From Nemertoderma westbladi (Eukaryota; Xenacoelomorpha; Nemertodermatida; Nemertodermatidae), in contig JAUCBJ010000825.1 in the NCBI GenBank assembly GCA_032718475.1, forward strand, positions 26,301 through 90,300: 64,000 nucleotides of DNA, written 5' to 3'. Made by a program: the position numbers and the translations under genes. The notes beneath the pieces were generated by a model that was given only the letters and a program-made list of their open reading frames with translations, did not search any database and was not told where the DNA came from. Of the stretch, positions 31,251 through 41,463 are shown one piece after another (the stretch's first letter is position 1; every line of letters begins with the position of its first letter).

Positions 31251-33977
31251 ATGGCGGCTACAGCCTACTCGGATCCCCTTCTCACCCTTCCTGCCGTAGT
31301 GCTAACTACTATATTGATTGCGGTGGAGGAACATCAAGCCGATTGGGCGAGAAGTAAGCGAGGGACCCAAGATAGTTATGCGGGATACGCCAGGGAAGAA
31401 TTGATGTCTATTGTCGAGTCACAATGGAACTTTCCCGGACCCGGACTCCCGTTAGATTTGTCCGAAGCTACTTGGGAAGACATACACAGGATGGGAGTGG
31501 CTAAAGATATGATGGATCCAGCTGTTTGGAAGAGGTCAGCAGCCGGATATGTGCAGGGATTCTTCGGCTCCTTAGAGCGAATAGAAGAACAACTGTTTCG
31601 ACAACCCCAAGGACCTCAAGAGCAGGAAGAGCTGCTTTATCAAGTACGCGAAAGAACCCTACGCATTAGACTAATCCTATCAGCCTTTGAGGAAACTTCT
31701 AAAAGAAGACAGGACACGTCGCTGCAAGTTGCTGTCAAGACTTGGTTCCAGCGGGTAGGTCTCAAAGTACAAGAAACGGCCCAGTGGAAATCCCAGCTGG
31801 CTGAGAGACCAACCTATGAAGAACCAACCGATGCCACCCTTTCTCAAGGGGAAAGCGAAGAGACAGCATCAGAGAAGCCGCCCTCTAGAGACGCTATTGA
31901 CATTTATCTGTCCGACTACCAGCGATTCCTAGGAGACGAAGAGTTGAGGAGATGGCTGTCTGGACTTTCCCCTAATAGTGAAGGAGCCAAGCATGTGTTG
32001 GACGCAATCGATATTGAAATGCTAGCTGCAAACCAAGCTAAATTTGATGAACGTCTCCGCATAGCTAGAGCACAAGAAGAACAAGTAAAGAAAAGGCGGA
32101 TAGAAGACAGAAAGGCAACGGCAGTAGCAGCGGCAATGGCGGAGGCAGAAGCGGAAAGAAAAGCGACTGTAGCAGCGGCAATGGCGGAGGCAGAAGCGGA
32201 AAGAAAAGCGACTGTAGCAACGGCAATGGCGGAGGCAGAAGCGGAAAGAAAAGCGGCTGTGGCAGCAACAAGGGCAGTGGCAGAAGCAGAACGGAAAGCG
32301 TCTGAGGAGACTACCCAACTGGAGTTGGAAAATCTGCAAGAGACGCAAGACTGCATAAATAAACAGTTAACTGCTAGCCAAATGCAGATGATGAGTCGAT
32401 CTACTCCCAAACGCCAAGGATACACATCATCGGAGGAAGGCGAGACCACCGATCCTGAAGGCGGAGGAAATAGATCTCGTCTAAGCAGGCGTAGAAAAAC
32501 ATCTCACCGTCACAAATTGCCTGATTTGCCCCCAGCGGTTAGAAGACAACTAGCTAGCACAGACTTAGGTAGTACAGAACCCACAGACCAAATTATTAAG
32601 GTCAAAAGACTCCCTACCATAGTTGATGAGCCTGAAATAATTAGGCCTGTCGTTCCCAAAACCACTCCTGTGCTAGAGACCCCTGTACTTCCAGAGCTTA
32701 ACTCTAAATTCCCTTTACACAGTACTACACTGCCTGTACCCGGTAGAACAGTCCATGAGAATATCCCTGTCCTGGGCACTGAGAGAGAAATCAAGGATTT
32801 GTCTCCCGTCGTCCCGCATCGGCCCGCTACAATGTTGGCGACTCCCGCTTCGGCGGTCGAGTGGGTAGAGGAGGGACGTCAGGGGATGAATCTCCTGCTC
32901 GGACAGATGCAGGAGACTGTCCACCAACTTAAGGGAACAGTAAGGGAAGGTAGGGCAGAATTGCAAGAAGTACAGCAAAGTATCGCGCTAGAACGCGACA
33001 AATTAGTCAATATACAAAAGGGTATACCAATACCCCCAGTAACATTGTGTCAACCTGTTAGGTCTGAAGTATTACATGCGCAAGGTGTGGAGCCTACACG
33101 CATCTATACTGCTAGTGAAGTAGAAACTCCTATAGCAAACCCTATTAAGGGTGATTATAAACCTGTTGTTAATGATATTCCCTATAGACCTGATAATGAT
33201 CCGAGAAATTTATATACCGATAATTCGATATTAAATAACACGATGGCCCAAGAAAGCTTTACGCGTCAGATGGCTAGAAAAGAAGCCCGCCAAGCGGTCA
33301 AAGTGGGAGAGATCGTCAAATTCAATGGAGATGAGATGAAATGGTTACCTTTCAATGAATATTACAAAGATAGCATACAGAACTCTGTACTATCTAACGG
33401 AGAGAAACTTAGATTCCTCATCAAGTGCTTGGAAGGACCTCCCAAGTTAATGGCGTTAAAGTTCATTGGACATCCAGATGGATTAAGACAAGTTTGGGAT
33501 ACATTAAACATCAGGTATGGTAACAAGGATAACATAGCTAAGTATTTGTATGCAAAATTAGTAGCCCCCCGAAAGTTCCTTAGTAGTGGGATTATAGAGT
33601 TTTCCGATGAGATTCAGGAGATCTGTAGACAATTGGATTGGTTAGGTAAGTCTCATGAATATCAGAGTTCCATGGTTATTGGAGCCGTAGTCTCTACTTT
33701 ACCAAAGGGTGGAGTATGTACACGCTGGGACAAGAAAGTGTTGTATATGAATGAGCATCAACGACGAGGCCCTACCATGGCTGATCTCATGTCCTTCTTA
33801 GATAGTGAAGTAAAATTACAACTCATAAAGCAGTCCAGAGAGAAAACATCGGAAAATAAGGTAAGTGAGAAACCCGTTTCTAGGAGAAGGGTAACACCAG
33901 TGTGTTATACTGACGACGGCGAAAGCCAAGCTTCTCAAGAAGAGGACAGCGGGAAAGACACAGCAAAATCTTACTAG
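31251..33977 (+). CDS. gag: BEL/Pao gag polyprotein
   Basis: Gag packages element RNA into virus-like particles. I chose the first in-frame ATG (31251); the frame is open from 31182. The first part (about 300 residues) is unrecognised. It is followed by an Ala/Glu/Arg coiled coil made of repeated MAEAEAERKA units (about 32140-32310), a Pro-rich linker, and then a DUF1759-like gag domain at about 33250-33830 (KFNGDEMKWLPFNEYY, EKLRFLIKCLEGPP, AKYLYAKLVAP), the hallmark of BEL/Pao gag. It ends at TAG 33975-33977, but the same frame stays open afterwards into zinc knuckles and protease, so TAG is either a mutation or a suppressible stop. Confidence 0.85.
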   Translation: MAATAYSDPLLTLPAVVLTTILIAVEEHQADWARSKRGTQDSYAGYAREELMSIVESQWNFPGPGLPLDLSEATWEDIHRMGVAKDMMDPAVWKRSAAGYVQGFFGSLERIEEQLFRQPQGPQEQEELLYQVRERTLRIRLILSAFEETSKRRQDTSLQVAVKTWFQRVGLKVQETAQWKSQLAERPTYEEPTDATLSQGESEETASEKPPSRDAIDIYLSDYQRFLGDEELRRWLSGLSPNSEGAKHVLDAIDIEMLAANQAKFDERLRIARAQEEQVKKRRIEDRKATAVAAAMAEAEAERKATVAAAMAEAEAERKATVATAMAEAEAERKAAVAATRAVAEAERKASEETTQLELENLQETQDCINKQLTASQMQMMSRSTPKRQGYTSSEEGETTDPEGGGNRSRLSRRRKTSHRHKLPDLPPAVRRQLASTDLGSTEPTDQIIKVKRLPTIVDEPEIIRPVVPKTTPVLETPVLPELNSKFPLHSTTLPVPGRTVHENIPVLGTEREIKDLSPVVPHRPATMLATPASAVEWVEEGRQGMNLLLGQMQETVHQLKGTVREGRAELQEVQQSIALERDKLVNIQKGIPIPPVTLCQPVRSEVLHAQGVEPTRIYTASEVETPIANPIKGDYKPVVNDIPYRPDNDPRNLYTDNSILNNTMAQESFTRQMARKEARQAVKVGEIVKFNGDEMKWLPFNEYYKDSIQNSVLSNGEKLRFLIKCLEGPPKLMALKFIGHPDGLRQVWDTLNIRYGNKDNIAKYLYAKLVAPRKFLSSGIIEFSDEIQEICRQLDWLGKSHEYQSSMVIGAVVSTLPKGGVCTRWDKKVLYMNEHQRRGPTMADLMSFLDSEVKLQLIKQSREKTSENKVSEKPVSRRRVTPVCYTDDGESQASQEEDSGKDTAKSY

Positions 33978-34361
33978 GACAACAAGACCTATAAAGACGT
34001 AAGTAAATATAAGTCTCGAACCAGTGACAGGAGAGAACAGGTAACAACAACTCCTCCTACATCTCCTAAGAGAATTCGCGGAAGAAAGCCCGAAGAAAGA
34101 ACGAGAGTGCATAACGTTACCCAAGGTAAAGTGAGTAACATCAAACCAAAATGTGCGCTGTGCGACGGGCCCCACCGTTTGAGTGTGTGTGCTGAATTCC
34201 TAAAGAAATCCCTGGTAGACAGACGTGAAGTCATGTGGGATAAGCGGTTATGCTATAATTGCCTCAGACAAGGACACCAACGGCGAACCTGTTACTCCGA
34301 CGTAAGGTGTGCAAAGTGCGGTGCGAAACATCACATCTTGTTACACAGTGAATTCGAATGA
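33978..34361 (+). CDS. gag: Gag zinc-knuckle (nucleocapsid-like) segment
   Basis: It continues the gag frame after one TAG. It holds CALCDGPHRLSVC, CYNCLRQGHQRRTC and CAKCGAKHH, the run of cysteine/histidine knuckles typical of BEL/Pao, preceded by a basic stretch (KRIRGRKPEERTR). It ends with TGA at 34359-34361, after which the same frame is open again. The two stops make this a damaged polyprotein unless they are read through. Confidence 0.8.
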   Translation, partial: DNKTYKDVSKYKSRTSDRREQVTTTPPTSPKRIRGRKPEERTRVHNVTQGKVSNIKPKCALCDGPHRLSVCAEFLKKSLVDRREVMWDKRLCYNCLRQGHQRRTCYSDVRCAKCGAKHHILLHSEFE

Positions 34362-35264
34362 AACAACCCGAGTCAGGTAAGTGAGCCCGAACTACATGTC
34401 CAATTCAGTGATGTAAATGACACTGATCAAGAATCTGAGATGGAAGGATTCTATACTGACGAATTCTCCGACGCCAACGAATCCTGTTACCTAATAAATA
34501 CCGCGGTGTATCGAGCACTTACTTACGAAAAGGACACCGACAATGAGTTCCCCCCAACTACTTTTGACAGACAACCATCTTGGAAAGCTCCAACTTCCAA
34601 CGTAGGAATCAGAGAATTTCCTGTAGTGCAGGTAAGAGTTCACGGTCCTAACAAATGTTACATAGTGAACGCCCTCCTTGACTCCGGCAGCACAGGAACA
34701 TTCATAGATCAAGAACTAGCCGAAGATATCTTTGCTGGACAACCCAGATTCCGAACTAAGTTGAATATGTCCGGAATTATGCAGGTTTGGAAATCTACCA
34801 TAACGGCAGATTACTATGTAGGTGAGTTGTCCACCCCCCAGGATAAATTAGGAGCACAAAGTATAAGGTCAGTAAAAATGGTGGCTATAAAGAACTTCGC
34901 TACTACCCAAGTAGAACCTTATAACTGGGACGAGGACGAGAGCATCCAACAGCTTAAGATACCTCGATTCCAGACAGATTATCCTGGAGTGCAAATACTC
35001 ATCGGCCAAAACGCGCATGAGGCGCTCGAGACATTGGAGAAACGGCCTGCTCAACCGCAGCCACTACAAACCTATGCGGTAAGAACTAGAGTAGGTTGGT
35101 ACTTCACTGGCCCTTCCCGTAGAACTCTCAAAGAGAGATTACCTCAACAACAGGTATACCAAGTAAAAGAATGGGAAGTGGAGAGCAGTGAGGTGGACGA
35201 CCCAACTGAGGGAACACCATACTCCTCAGATAATGACGATATTAACTCCACTATAGATCAATAG
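34362..35264 (+). CDS. pro: BEL/Pao aspartic protease
   Basis: In the same frame as gag. The retropepsin-like active site is LLDSGSTGTFID (catalytic Asp codon at 34680), preceded by VRVHGPNKCYIVNA and followed by the flap/loop region and ILIGQNAHEAL, as in DUF1758-type proteases of BEL/Pao. The segment after about 35060 is a linker. TAG at 35262-35264 is followed, still in frame, by the RNase H/integrase junction remnant. Confidence 0.85.
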   Translation, partial: NNPSQVSEPELHVQFSDVNDTDQESEMEGFYTDEFSDANESCYLINTAVYRALTYEKDTDNEFPPTTFDRQPSWKAPTSNVGIREFPVVQVRVHGPNKCYIVNALLDSGSTGTFIDQELAEDIFAGQPRFRTKLNMSGIMQVWKSTITADYYVGELSTPQDKLGAQSIRSVKMVAIKNFATTQVEPYNWDEDESIQQLKIPRFQTDYPGVQILIGQNAHEALETLEKRPAQPQPLQTYAVRTRVGWYFTGPSRRTLKERLPQQQVYQVKEWEVESSEVDDPTEGTPYSSDNDDINSTIDQ

Positions 35265-35585
35265 AGACATTGCCTTGGGACGATTAATCCAGCCGACATC
35301 GCTTCCAGAGGAGCAACTCCTCAAGAACTGATAGATACTCCAGGCTGGTTAGGTGGATCCGACTTCTTAAGTAAAGAAGAAGAAGAATGGCCTCCTCATC
35401 TTACCACGGCGGAGATTAGACAGGCCAAGGGAGCGGAGAAAGTAACACAACAACTCAATCACCCAGCTAGTCGTTTATGTTTACTGGAAAGAGACCGAAA
35501 ACTGTCCGGAAACTATGGAAGGCAAGATACTCTTCCTACGACCACTTCCCTAATCCGACAAATATCTAGGGACTCCATAACGTAA
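35265..35585 (+). pseudogene. Remnant of BEL/Pao pol (RNase H to integrase junction)
   Basis: The frame encodes TINPADIASRGATPQEL, WLGGSDFL and EEEEWPP, a conserved BEL/Pao segment just after RNase H and before the integrase zinc domain. It ends in TAA at about 35583. Reverse transcriptase and RNase H, expected between protease and this motif, are missing, and no integrase follows. The deletion happens to preserve the reading frame. Confidence 0.75.
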
Positions 35586-37218
35586 TAACATATGGAGTGG
35601 GCGTGTGACTATATCATTTTATATTTGTTTTTATTTTATATTTATGTATGTATTATTATGTAATTTTATTATAATCGTTTCCTTTAATTTTATTTAGTAG
35701 AATGTTATTTTAGTGATTATTTAGTAGATTAGTGCAATATATTAGTGTTTATTACGTACGTAATTACTTATAATATATATTTTGTGCGACGGCGAGAAAT
35801 AATTATTTTTCTCTTTCCTTACTGTCCGTATCATATTATAAATACGTGACTACAGTAAGATGAAATGTCCGTACTTATTGGAGTACAATAAAGCCACTAC
35901 TATATTCAAGTATTATTGGTAGGCAGAGTATTAGGAATGCAAAGTTCAGATCCTCGTGTCTCGGCTAAACCAAGCTCTGGGTAGACCTTGGAAACGACTT
36001 GCCTCTTCACACTGACATTGCTTCGTGCGATATTGCTCTTCTACCTTATATTAAATAATACATATAGTAGCGTGATGTCCCTCTAACAGTAGCGTAAAAC
36101 GCAAATAAATCTGTTAAACCTTTTGACCATCTGTAATTCTAGTCGATTAAGATATCGCGGCACCCACCGATATACGTGAAAGACAAATTCTAGAATCAGT
36201 GGTTAACGTCCCCAGACAAGTTCTGGAATAAATCGGTGCCCATCTTAAATATTAATTTAATATTTATTAAAATCTGTAAAATTCAGATCCTTTAAAATTT
36301 CTAGTCAATTAAGATATCGCAGTACTTACCGATACTCTTAAAAGACAATTTTATAGAATTAAGGATCCTAAGTCCCCAGACGTGCTCTGGAATAAAAATT
36401 GTGTCAATTTTAACATTAAATAATAAAATTCACGGGAATAAATTTAAATTCATATTTTAAATGAATTTCATAAATTGTCATTTTGTGCAATTTATAACAT
36501 TCCCAAAATTCCATTAATTAATAGATCATGGGAGCGGAGATTCATCCTATTGAGTGTATTAGAGTGCGAGAATCTCCAACATATAGTCAATAGCCGATAA
36601 AATTAGTAAAATCATGTATAAAGAGGATATTGACAATTAAAGAATTACTATTAAATAGCATTCCAGATCTGTATGCATGAGAATTACCCTAATTCTACCG
36701 CTAGCTTTCCATAATGTCACCATAGCAACACCCACGCTAGAATTAGAAGCAAGTTAAAAGAACAATAGAAAGCTTGTCCCATTGCATAGCATAGAGAATA
36801 CATAGCACACTGTTAGTATCCAAGGATACACAATAATAACGTGACATTCTGGAAGGCACTGACTAACGGACAAATGGCCCGAGTGTGTGTAATTTGTGAC
36901 AGTTGTGTGTATGGAATTTGTGAGTTTATAGGCGAATGTTACTACTAAGGTGTGTTTACAGTAGCGAGTCGCAATTGTGAAAGTAACCCTAACTCTCCAG
37001 TAAGAACCTGAAGTGGATTCAAGCCTTTGGGACGGACAGTGGAGGGACTTGTGCCGGCTATCGTTGTCGTGCTGTTGCTACATGTTGGCGTAAACACCGC
37101 GACGACGGTACATCGGCGCTGAGAATCCCACTGTCCGGGGGCAAAGAAAAGGTAGGCAGCGACGCCCGCTCGCCTAAACATAAACTCCTTATAATATTAA
37201 TAAACCCAAATAGCAGAT
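35586..37218. other. Non-coding region of the LTR element with a degenerate duplication
   Basis: Two imperfect copies of about 170 bp at 36105-36420 share TAGTCGATTAAGATATCG-like and GTCCCCAGAC-like blocks with CTCTGGAATAAA. A second copy of TGGGAGCGG, the purine word found next to the 3' LTR, occurs at 36529-36537. Confidence 0.5.
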
Positions 37219-37944
37219 ATGACGGAGTTGATAGAAGATGATCTTGGTATCAGGGAGCGATATACTCTACCTTTACAAGCATTTGTGGATAGCTTGATAC
37301 GCGGTGAAGCCGATCCAACCCTTACGGAGGACGATGGTCGTTATATCGAACCGCCGATGTCCCAAGAGCAACTTGCGCGTGAATTGGACTATCGAAAATT
37401 CACCGCTCGCTATACGAATCGTAATGGTACGTATATGGACTTCTTAACTACCGGCCATCCTATCGATTTGCATGATACGGACGATGTAGACACAGAAAGG
37501 GAAATGGTTCTATTTAAATATCATACCCAGCGGAGTCGTAACGATAAACCGAGAATAGATCACGAAAATTATATTCGTAACAGACTGGGAAGACGAACCA
37601 ATATGCCTAGAATCGGAGGAGATTCAGCCTATCGCGCCCGGAACAGCGACAACGATTACATCCTAGAATGGTATCAAGGTCCACAGTGTCTCACTGCGTA
37701 CGATTATCGCCATGCCAACTATGTTTCTCGGCAAAGTTGTCGGTTATGCGCATCGAGAGACCATGTTACGCCCATGGACACAAACGTCCGCTGTTCCTAT
37801 TTCCACGAACAACCGGCGATGGAAATTTATTGCGCGTATTGCAGACTCAATAACTTGCACATTTTTGCGGTTTGCCCTCAATTTATGACTCAATGTCACC
37901 ATTGTCAACTAAAGGGACACGCCAGTTTCGATTGCCCTTTTTAA
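37219..37944 (+). CDS. Accessory ORF of the LTR element with zinc knuckles
   Basis: A 241-codon ATG frame downstream of the pol remnant. The N-terminal 150 residues are polar and unrecognised. The C terminus has a classical CCHC knuckle, CHHCQLKGHASFDC (C-X2-C-X4-H-X4-C), a variant CAYCRLNNLHIFAVC, and an upstream CRLC/H/C cluster. This suggests a nucleic-acid-binding protein separate from gag. It stops at TAA 37942 within a T5 run. A one-base change there would continue directly into the next ORF, so the original protein was probably about 337 residues. I know no BEL/Pao protein like it. Confidence 0.65.
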   Translation: MTELIEDDLGIRERYTLPLQAFVDSLIRGEADPTLTEDDGRYIEPPMSQEQLARELDYRKFTARYTNRNGTYMDFLTTGHPIDLHDTDDVDTEREMVLFKYHTQRSRNDKPRIDHENYIRNRLGRRTNMPRIGGDSAYRARNSDNDYILEWYQGPQCLTAYDYRHANYVSRQSCRLCASRDHVTPMDTNVRCSYFHEQPAMEIYCAYCRLNNLHIFAVCPQFMTQCHHCQLKGHASFDCPF

Positions 37945-38233
37945 TCACGATTTGGAAAGCGTAGATGAAATGATCACACTACGTTACATCAGAGCTTGGG
38001 AAGCGAACACTGATTTACATCGTGATTCGAGCCATCGTTATTATCCTGGACGCGCTTACGAAGGAGTTTATGTGTTCCATCCTTATCTATTCGCTTCTGT
38101 CGAACAGAAATCACGCATATCGAGTTACGAACTACTGAAGCGCGTCGGAGAATGTATTTCAACCAAGTTCGTACGCAAATTTCTTAGGAGTGTTAATCCT
38201 AGCGACCTTCATTCCTATAGCTTAATCAATTAG
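37943..38233 (+). CDS. Probable C-terminal continuation of the accessory ORF
   Basis: This frame is shifted by one base relative to the zinc-knuckle ORF and begins where that one ends. It encodes ITLRYIRAWEANTDLHR, YVFHPYLF and ECISTKFVRKFL and has no ATG before 37970. The tight abutment suggests one ORF broken at the T5 run at 37938-37942, or programmed frameshifting. Function unknown. Confidence 0.5.
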   Translation, partial: NHDLESVDEMITLRYIRAWEANTDLHRDSSHRYYPGRAYEGVYVFHPYLFASVEQKSRISSYELLKRVGECISTKFVRKFLRSVNPSDLHSYSLIN

Positions 38234-38390
38234 AACTTTGAAATAGACTCTATTCATTATACGTATATTTTACTATTAAATTGTGCTGTGATCTAATAAT
38301 TATATTATTGTAATTTGTAATTTATGTTAATTATGGGCCTCCAGGCCTGGATTAAAAAGAAATATATATAATATAATTATATCCGTCAGG

Positions 38391-38815
38391 ACCCGGACTA
38401 TGGAGACTTATTTGTTAACTCACACCCCGAGTTACAGGAAGTATATCGACGGCCTTACGAATACCGAGCCCGCGAATGCGAGTTGGAAAGAACCATTAAA
38501 CCCAGGAAGTTTCTGACTGCCTATGGTCCACCCACGGCTCTCGTTCAGACCACTCGTAAAGGACCCGTAAGAGCGGCTGTCCTAAAACGCGCTCTAAAGG
38601 CCGTTAGACCCCTCTCCCCCGACGTTGATGTCAACCAACCCGGCACTTCGACCGGTGGATACACCGACCATAATCCTACACCCTCTGATGCAATCATATT
38701 GCACCCTTCACCCAGGAGTTATAGCCCTCCTTGTAAAGTGGCTCGCCCCAAAGAGAAAAAGACTCTGGCTAGCTTTAAAAAACTGCGTAAACGCCGTCTA
38801 CGTAAGAAAGACTAA
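38391..38815 (+). CDS. Basic-tailed accessory ORF, possibly a spliced exon
   Basis: The frame is open from 38372 with no in-frame ATG near its start, but CCGTCAG at 38384-38390 would serve as an acceptor, so it may be a 3' exon. It encodes DPDYGDLFVNSHPEL, a Pro/Thr-rich middle and a strongly basic C terminus (KKLRKRRLRKK) that looks like a nuclear localisation or RNA-binding tail. It stops 80 bases before the 3' LTR. Function unknown. Confidence 0.5.
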
Positions 38816-38893
38816 CTGTTTAGAGTATTTACGTATATTAGAAACTGTGATTTTGTATATTTTATAGACTCAAATCCCATTTTCTGGGAGCGG

Positions 38894-40134
38894 TGTAAAA
38901 GCTTTTGTGGGATGTAACTGGCCCTTTTGCTTTGCAATCCAGTTCCCCCCCAGGCGCTGGAATACTCTAAAAAGCTCTCTAACTCGAATGATGCAAAGCG
39001 ACCGGCTGATTGGCTGATTTGTCATACGAGGGGCTCTTTGCTATGTTCTATCGGCCAACCAGAGCTATAGCAGCAGAGTATGCAACCAGGGCAACCGAGC
39101 GGAGTGACTCATTTTGTGTGTTGGCCAAGGGCTGCAAAAATCCTGATAGTTCGGCATTTAGATATTCGTGGAACCTGTGGAATCTGGTGTTCTGCCAATG
39201 AGAGCTATCCCTCTCTGTGTAAAAAGATACCTGCAACGGTGTTAGAGTCAGAGAGTTCTTGTTATAGTTGTGTTGTTTCTATCTAGGCCAGGAACACCGG
39301 CTCTAGAGTCAATTCGTTTCAGACTTTAGAAGAAACATTAGTAGGCTTAGATTATAGAATGTATAACTGTTATCAACCTTAACAACTCAATCAGTCTTAA
39401 CGGCACATATATTGTCATATCATATCTTAACCTACCGTCTTAATGCTTTTTACTGTTGTTATTATTTTGTATCAGTTGGTTGAATATTATTTGGAGAACA
39501 CCTATAAAGAACCCAAATTTCCCAATTTTCTTGATACACTACAGGTTAGAGAGACAGGTTACATATAGCGATTGCGACTTATATTATTGTGGTTTGTAGT
39601 GAATTTAATGCTATTTGATAAGCACTACATGAGTCAATTGCTGTTCTCTTTATATATGATAAAATTCATTGACAGTCGGCAGATTAGTGTGCAGCATTGT
39701 GCGTTACCGGTAGTGTGCATGATTGTGACTGATAACTAAGCATTTCCTAAAGAATGCGCCTCATACGTGAATCATAAGCCTTCCCGACTTACCGTTGTGT
39801 TTAGTATAAGTCATATCTCTGTTTACCTAGATAGAGCGCCACGTCCTAAAGGAACTGTTAATATTTCCCGAAAGTGAATAATATTAGTCAGAAATTATTT
39901 ATTAACGATCAATCGAATAATACAGTAAGCTTACACTGCAATAACAATCTAAGCCCTACGAATCCAGTCTCCCGGGTATATCCAGCGGGTGAATGGACGC
40001 GCACTAGGCTGGCTTCGGCTAATGTTGTGTTTCTTGGTATTAAATACTTGTCATTTTCTAAAGTCTATTTATAAACCAAAAGACATATAAATTTTGGCAG
40101 GTTAAACTGCTAAAGGTCTTCAAAAGCGCGTACA
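38894..40134 (+). repeat. 3' LTR
   Basis: TGTAAAAGC to GCGTACA, the same length as the 5' LTR. It is preceded by purine-rich TGGGAGCGG, the likely plus-strand primer, and followed by the target duplication ACCTT at 40135-40139. Confidence 0.93.
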
Positions 40135-40139
40135 ACCTT

Positions 40140-40159
40140 TAATATTATTGCTGACCTTT
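40140..40159. mobile_element. Detached right end of the foldback MITE
   Basis: TAATATTATTGCTGACCTTT is the inverted copy of the MITE start at 25961, displaced here by insertion of the LTR element. Confidence 0.85.
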
Positions 40160-40394
40160 TGGCGTTAACGGCGCCTCATATTTACCTTGCCAAGTAATAG
40201 TGTTATGATAAAAAACTAATAAATTTTGAACTAAAAAATTAACTGTTTTTCTAAACATATGTAAGTATGGAAATCGAAAACGAAATAGTTGAAATAACCT
40301 GCCACGAATGCATATGACGACATAAATACACACAAGACAATATATGTCAATTAAAATTTCCGTACTTACATATGTTTTCAGCATATGTGCAGAA

Positions 40395-40615
40395 AACAGG
40401 AAAATTTTTGGCGCGCAAGAGCGCGCACACACACGCCATGTGCGCGCAAGCGCGTACACATATGCCATGTGCGCGCAAGCGCGCACATGTGGCTTGCTCT
40501 GTGGGCGCACGGCGCACGTTTTTGGCCTTTTCTGCGCACGCGCACGCGCACCCATTATTTTACCGCGCACAACGCGTTTTAATTTTTGCAAACATTTTCC
40601 AGGCTGGCTAGTGTG
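40395..40615. repeat. GCGCAC-rich dispersed repeat copy
   Basis: Many GCGCGCA and GCGCAC words occur. The segment at 40440-40490 has two near-identical GCCATGTGCGCGCAAGCGCG stretches, and ACCGCGCACAACGCG near 40560 resembles ACCGCGCATAACGCG at 62685. No coding content. Confidence 0.6.
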
Positions 40616-41019
40616 TAGTGCAGTGCAGATTGCTGAGATTGTATTGGCAGATTGGTACCACTCCTACACCCTGCACTACCGGCATGGCCTACTATATACT
40701 GATATAGGGCCTATATGGTACTGTGGTATATGTCAGTATGTAGATGTAGGCCATGCTACCGGTACCACTACTGCACAACTACCAGACTTGCAGACAGCCA
40801 GACCTAGTTGGAATATTTATCGTATTCGCGCCGAACAGGTACAGCCGTACAAGTTAGAAATCGCGCCGCGCCAGACGAAAATTAGCGCAGCAAATGCATA
40901 CAATTCGCGCCGTCCTAGCCCAAAATACGCACCGAGCCACATTGTAAAGATTTAGGTATTACTGTGTGCTACAACCTTAAATTCGATAATAATATTGTCG
41001 TGAACAAGTAGCTAAGGCT

Positions 41020-41463
41020 TATAAAATCTCTAACATGATTTTTCGTTGTTTCAATCAAATGGAGCTGAAAGATCTCATTCATTTCTTTATCATATATAGT
41101 TATAGCTATTGTACTCAAGTATGGTTGCCGCGTTCACGATGGGTAGTATCGATCTCATTGAAGGTGTGCAACGTTATTATACGAGACGTCTTTATTTTCG
41201 GTGCAATCTACCGTAGTTAGGACAAGTTATTTCGAACGATTGGAGCATTTTAAGCCGCAACCATTAGAAATTCGCCGTATAATTTATGATCAAAAAATGG
41301 TATTTTCTATTTTACACGGTTTGATAGATTTAGCCTTTGATGATTATTTCTCTTATCCAGTGCGTAGAGGATTGAGAGGACACAAGCACAAGCTATTGGT
41401 TAACTTAAAGTGGAAATTTCGAAATTTTCGTTTGCCAATCACGCGATTCCAATATGGAATGCA
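41020..41463 (+). pseudogene. LINE reverse transcriptase C-terminal fragment
   Basis: Short frames separated by shifts encode CTQVWLPR, then IDLIEGVQRYYTRRL, YFERLEHFKP, MVFSILHGLIDLAFDDYF, RGHKHKL and finally WNALEATVVDSESLLSL. The order and the closing WN/VV/SL pattern are characteristic of the C-terminal region of CR1/L2-type LINEs. The endonuclease and catalytic palm are absent. Confidence 0.8.

Larger units (their letters stand above)
26354..40134 (+). mobile_element. BEL/Pao LTR retrotransposon, 13.8 kb, lacking RT and integrase
   Basis: The element is bounded by two 1241-bp LTRs and the ACCTT target duplication. Order: 5' LTR, 3.3-kb leader that contains a MITE and a tandem duplication, gag (DUF1759-like), zinc knuckles, aspartic protease, a short remnant of the RNase H/integrase junction (NPADIASRG near 35290), then 3.3 kb with accessory ORFs, and the 3' LTR preceded by purine-rich TGGGAGCGG. 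The LTRs differ at only about five positions by eye, so insertion is recent. Reverse transcriptase, RNase H and integrase are absent, so the copy could move only with help from another element. I see no convincing tRNA primer-binding site directly after 27594. Confidence 0.9.

Noticed and set aside
32022-32449. Leu/Phe/Pro-rich minus-strand frames opposite gag
   Set aside because: Antisense of the Ala/Glu coiled-coil repeats of gag; shadow frames.
40344-40955. Arg/His/Ala-rich 203-codon frame
   Set aside because: Produced by GCGCAC-rich repeat DNA; composition is that of the repeat and no domain is seen.
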